Shown here piece by piece: positions 61,228-64,000 of a stretch of DNA of 64,000 nt. Numbering within the stretch: the stretch's first letter is position 1; every line of letters begins with the position of its first letter. This DNA is from Halorussus halophilus (GTDB lineage Archaea > Halobacteriota > Halobacteria > Halobacteriales > Haladaptataceae), in the NCBI RefSeq assembly GCF_008831545.1, contig NZ_CP044523.1, positions 1,798,001 through 1,862,000 of the forward strand, read 5' to 3'. Made by a program: the position numbers and the translations under genes. The notes below the pieces were generated by a model that searched no databases, was not told where the DNA came from, and saw only the letters and a list, made by a program, of their open reading frames with translations.

Positions 61228-64000
61228 TCACTGCTCTCCGTTTGTCTCCGGATCTCCCTCGAAGATGAGGTCGAACAGTTTGCGCTCACCTTTGCGGAGA
61301 TGCCGATTTACCGTTGGTTGGGACACATCGAGGATTTCGGCCACTTCACTCCCGGAACTGTCCCGCGGGAAGTTGAAGAAGCCCGCGTAGTAGGCCGTCC
61401 GCAACACTTCTTCCTCGCGTTCGGTCAGTCGCTCTTCGTAGAGCGCTTGGAACTCCTGTTCGGTCCGAATCGGCCGGTCGAGTTCGCGGCGTGCGGTGAG
61501 TTCTGCACCGTCGTACGTCTGGAGGAACATCTCCAGAAACGCTTTGATGTCGCCGGTACTCGGGAGTTCGACCGTCAGTTGCGCGCCGTCCCCGGTGGCC
61601 GTGAGTTCGGTCGGGTGGGCACCCGCTTGCAGACAGGACGCGAGGAAACTCGACTCACTCACGGTCGCCTCGTAGAGGTATCCTTCTTCGCGCTCAGCGA
61701 TGAGGTTGAGGTCGTTGATGACGGTGGACCGACGGCTGTACTCCTCGACTCGTTCGGGCGGGCTTCCCGAGACGGTGAAGAACGCCCGCAGCGAACTGTC
61801 GGCCTGTTCGACCAACGCCTCGAACTCGAACAGACTGTCTTCGTCTCTGGCGAACTGCACGGCTGCGATGTCGGCGTTCGAAATCTGGAACTGCAGTTCG
61901 ACTGCTCTGTCGCTCACCAACGCCTTCTTGCGCTCCAGCGCGTTGATGGCGTAGCCGATCATCTGCCCTAACTCTTCCAACACCGTCATCTCTAACTCGT
62001 CGAAGACGCCCGGCGTCGCTGCGTACAAGTTCAAGACGCCGTACAGCGTCCCCATGTAGACCAGCGGCACGGAGATACTCGACCGGTATCCTCGCTGGAG
62101 CGCTTCGGCTCGCCACGGGTCGAACGGCGGGTCGCGATGTAGGTTGTTCTGGACTTGAGGTTCGTGGGTTTCGACAGCGCGCCCAGCCGGGCCGTTTCCG
62201 GTCGGCGATTCGTCTGCCGTGATCGTGATAGCGTCCAGATACCCCTGTTCGACGCCAGCGGACTCTCGGGAGACTATCTCTCCCCCGATAGCGTTCTGTT
62301 CGCCGATCCAGACGAACCGGTACGGGTCGGAGTTCGCCAGCAGCGTACAGACGGACTGCTCGATTTCCTCTCGACTGGAAGCCTGGGTCAACAACTGTGT
62401 GAGGTCTCGAATCACCGAATTGATTCGGTTGACTCGTTCGAGCGTCGTCGTCCGGTCTTCCAACTCCTCAGTGCGCTCTCTGAGTTGTGCTTCACGCTCG
62501 ACGCGGTCGAGGGCGGCTTCGACGTTCGCCACGAAGATGTTCGCAAGCGTGGCGTCCTGTTCACTGAACGCATCGGGAGTCGTCGCACCACTGATGAACA
62601 CGCCGTAGCTCCCGATAGGGAGGACGATGACGCTCTCTAGGGGCGTTTCGGCATCGGCTAGTTCTGCGTCCGATTCGATGTCGTTGACGACTCGCTCTCG
62701 TTGTTCGGTGTACACGCGCCACGGAAGGTCGCGCTCGGCTTCGAACAGCAATTCGTCGCCCACGAGTTCGGTCACCTCGGACGTCCTCGCAATCGGTGCC
62801 AACCGGCCGGTCTGGTCGTCGTAGCGTTCGATGGCCGTCATAGGCAGTTCGAGCGCCTCGTGAGCCGTCTCGACGGCCATCTCACACACTTCCTGTGCGG
62901 TCTCGGCAGTCGTGAGGGCTTGCGCGAGTTCGTTGAGTTGTTTCAGTTGCTCCTCTCGGCGCTTGCGGGCACTGATGTCTCGAACGACGCCCACCCTGCC
63001 GTTGCGCCCGTCCCCGAGTGGGAGCAGCGAGATTCGAGCCTCGATAGGTAACGGATTCCCGCCCGCAGTCTGGAGGACCGCTTCGTACGTCATCACGTCT
63101 TGGTCCGTTTCGGCGAGTTCGGCCTGAATCTCCTCGACGTCGGCACTGATTTGTTCGGACGTAATCATCGTCGCTGGCTGGCCGAGAATCTCTTCGCGAG
63201 GGTAGCCGACCATGTCCGCGTAGGCCTGATTCACGCCGATGAATCGGCCCTCCTCGTCGAGTGCGTAGACGCCGTCGCGGGCGGTCTCCAGCATCGCGTT
63301 GGCCTGTTCGAGTTCTCGCTCTCGTTCTTTGCGCTCGGTGACGTCCTCGAACGCGAAGACCGTCTTCGTGACCGCCCCAGTCTCGTCTTCGAGTGGCGCA
63401 CCGTTGACGGACAGCCAACGGGGTTCCCCTCCCGGACGCCGAACTTGCACTTCCTGCTGGAGAGATTCGCCGGTCTCCAAGACTTTCCGATACGGTCGTT
63501 GCGGGTCCTCGATTGGGTCGCCGCGCTCGTCCATTGTCTGGAGTTCGAGGTCGTCGTAGGTCAAGTCAGAATCGTCGTCTAGCGACACGTCGAGTATCGA
63601 CTCCGCGGCGTCGTTCACGTACTCGAACTGCCCCTGTGCGTCTATGATGACGATACCGAGCGGACTGGTTTCGAGGATACGAGTCTTGAGATTACGCTCC
63701 TCGCGGAGTGCCTGTTCCGCCTGTTTGCGGAGCATGAGGCGTCCGAGACTCGCCGCAACTCCCGCGGTCGCCTGTATCATACCGTCGTCGGACTCACGAT
63801 GCTCGGGCATCGCGAAGACGACTACCGCGACGACCTTGCCACCGGCCGTAATCGGAACCCCGAGTGCGGCCTGTAGTCCGACTCGCGCTGCCTCGTCGGC
63901 CCGAACGAACTGCGCTTCGGGTTCGCTGGACACGTCGGACATCCACTCCGGTTCGGCCGACTCCCAGACGCGTCCAGGGAGGCCTTCGTTACGCTTGAAC
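61228..64000 (-). CDS. Bat-like PAS/GAF sensor with HTH_10 output (5' end outside window)
   Basis: At least 923 residues; the frame is still open at the window edge, and the extra codons (GLPGRVWESAEPEW) read as a GAF domain. Approximate order: GAF (partial), PAS (105-225), PAS (228-345), GAF (350-500), GAF (505-675), a Bat-type regulatory domain (690-845) and a C-terminal HTH_10 with LYEERLTEREEEVLRTAYYA and SEVAEILDVSQPTVNRHLRK. This is the bacterioopsin-activator architecture of haloarchaea: a one-component, probably cytoplasmic sensor of light, redox or small molecules. Target genes unknown. Confidence 0.9.
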   Translation of the reverse strand, partial: FKRNEGLPGRVWESAEPEWMSDVSSEPEAQFVRADEAARVGLQAALGVPITAGGKVVAVVVFAMPEHRESDDGMIQATAGVAASLGRLMLRKQAEQALREERNLKTRILETSPLGIVIIDAQGQFEYVNDAAESILDVSLDDDSDLTYDDLELQTMDERGDPIEDPQRPYRKVLETGESLQQEVQVRRPGGEPRWLSVNGAPLEDETGAVTKTVFAFEDVTERKERERELEQANAMLETARDGVYALDEEGRFIGVNQAYADMVGYPREEILGQPATMITSEQISADVEEIQAELAETDQDVMTYEAVLQTAGGNPLPIEARISLLPLGDGRNGRVGVVRDISARKRREEQLKQLNELAQALTTAETAQEVCEMAVETAHEALELPMTAIERYDDQTGRLAPIARTSEVTELVGDELLFEAERDLPWRVYTEQRERVVNDIESDAELADAETPLESVIVLPIGSYGVFISGATTPDAFSEQDATLANIFVANVEAALDRVEREAQLRERTEELEDRTTTLERVNRINSVIRDLTQLLTQASSREEIEQSVCTLLANSDPYRFVWIGEQNAIGGEIVSRESAGVEQGYLDAITITADESPTGNGPAGRAVETHEPQVQNNLHRDPPFDPWRAEALQRGYRSSISVPLVYMGTLYGVLNLYAATPGVFDELEMTVLEELGQMIGYAINALERKKALVSDRAVELQFQISNADIAAVQFARDEDSLFEFEALVEQADSSLRAFFTVSGSPPERVEEYSRRSTVINDLNLIAEREEGYLYEATVSESSFLASCLQAGAHPTELTATGDGAQLTVELPSTGDIKAFLEMFLQTYDGAELTARRELDRPIRTEQEFQALYEERLTEREEEVLRTAYYAGFFNFPRDSSGSEVAEILDVSQPTVNRHLRKGERKLFDLIFEGDPETNGEQ

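Overview
This window is chromosomal DNA from a haloarchaeon (class Halobacteria). The evidence is the GC-rich, strongly acidic proteome, an archaeal TFB, Tat and lipobox export signals, PGF-CTERM surface proteins, AT-rich TATA elements 25-35 bp upstream of start codons (leaderless genes), and several haloarchaea-only small protein families. The genus cannot be fixed from the sequence alone. I see no rRNA, tRNA, CRISPR array, insertion sequence or replication origin.

Layout. 1-13 kb: end of a lipoprotein gene, purL, a PHP phosphoesterase coupled to an asparagine-synthetase-like protein, a Nudix hydrolase, a 14-TM MFS exporter with a tiny coupled ORF, a TFB divergent from gatC-gatA, and a winged-helix regulator. 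13-24 kb: menaquinone biosynthesis in three minus-strand blocks (menF-menD, menB, menA-menC-menE) interleaved with an acetyltransferase and an aminotransferase; no menH homologue is visible. 24-39 kb: housekeeping and conserved haloarchaeal genes (purA, cysS, corA, Trm112-like, two UPF0058 paralogues), a large low-complexity protein, and two divergent EamA transporters. 39-47.5 kb: two tandem paralogous secreted PKD-repeat proteins anchored through PGF-CTERM tails. 47.5-51 kb: queC, queE and queD for preQ0/archaeosine. 51-54 kb: a 65-residue secreted-peptide gene directly ahead of a 787-residue CHAT (caspase-like) protein, facing a gene for a DUF7504-like protein. 54-59 kb: a ComEC-like metallo-beta-lactamase lipoprotein with its DUF3006 partner, an RtcB-family ligase and a sugar-nucleotide epimerase. 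59.4-64 kb: small signalling and zinc proteins, including a HalOD1-type output domain, and a Bat-like PAS/GAF/HTH regulator cut by the window edge.

Most notable: (i) the secreted peptide plus CHAT pair, a candidate protease-substrate or sensing module; (ii) two hairpin-rich intergenic clusters sharing a 16-bp core, one bounded by 39-bp inverted repeats; (iii) a duplicated motif placed at the same distance upstream of the HalOD1 gene and a hidden 44-codon ORF; (iv) the tandem PKD surface proteins. No experiment or database search was run; family names come from recognised motifs.
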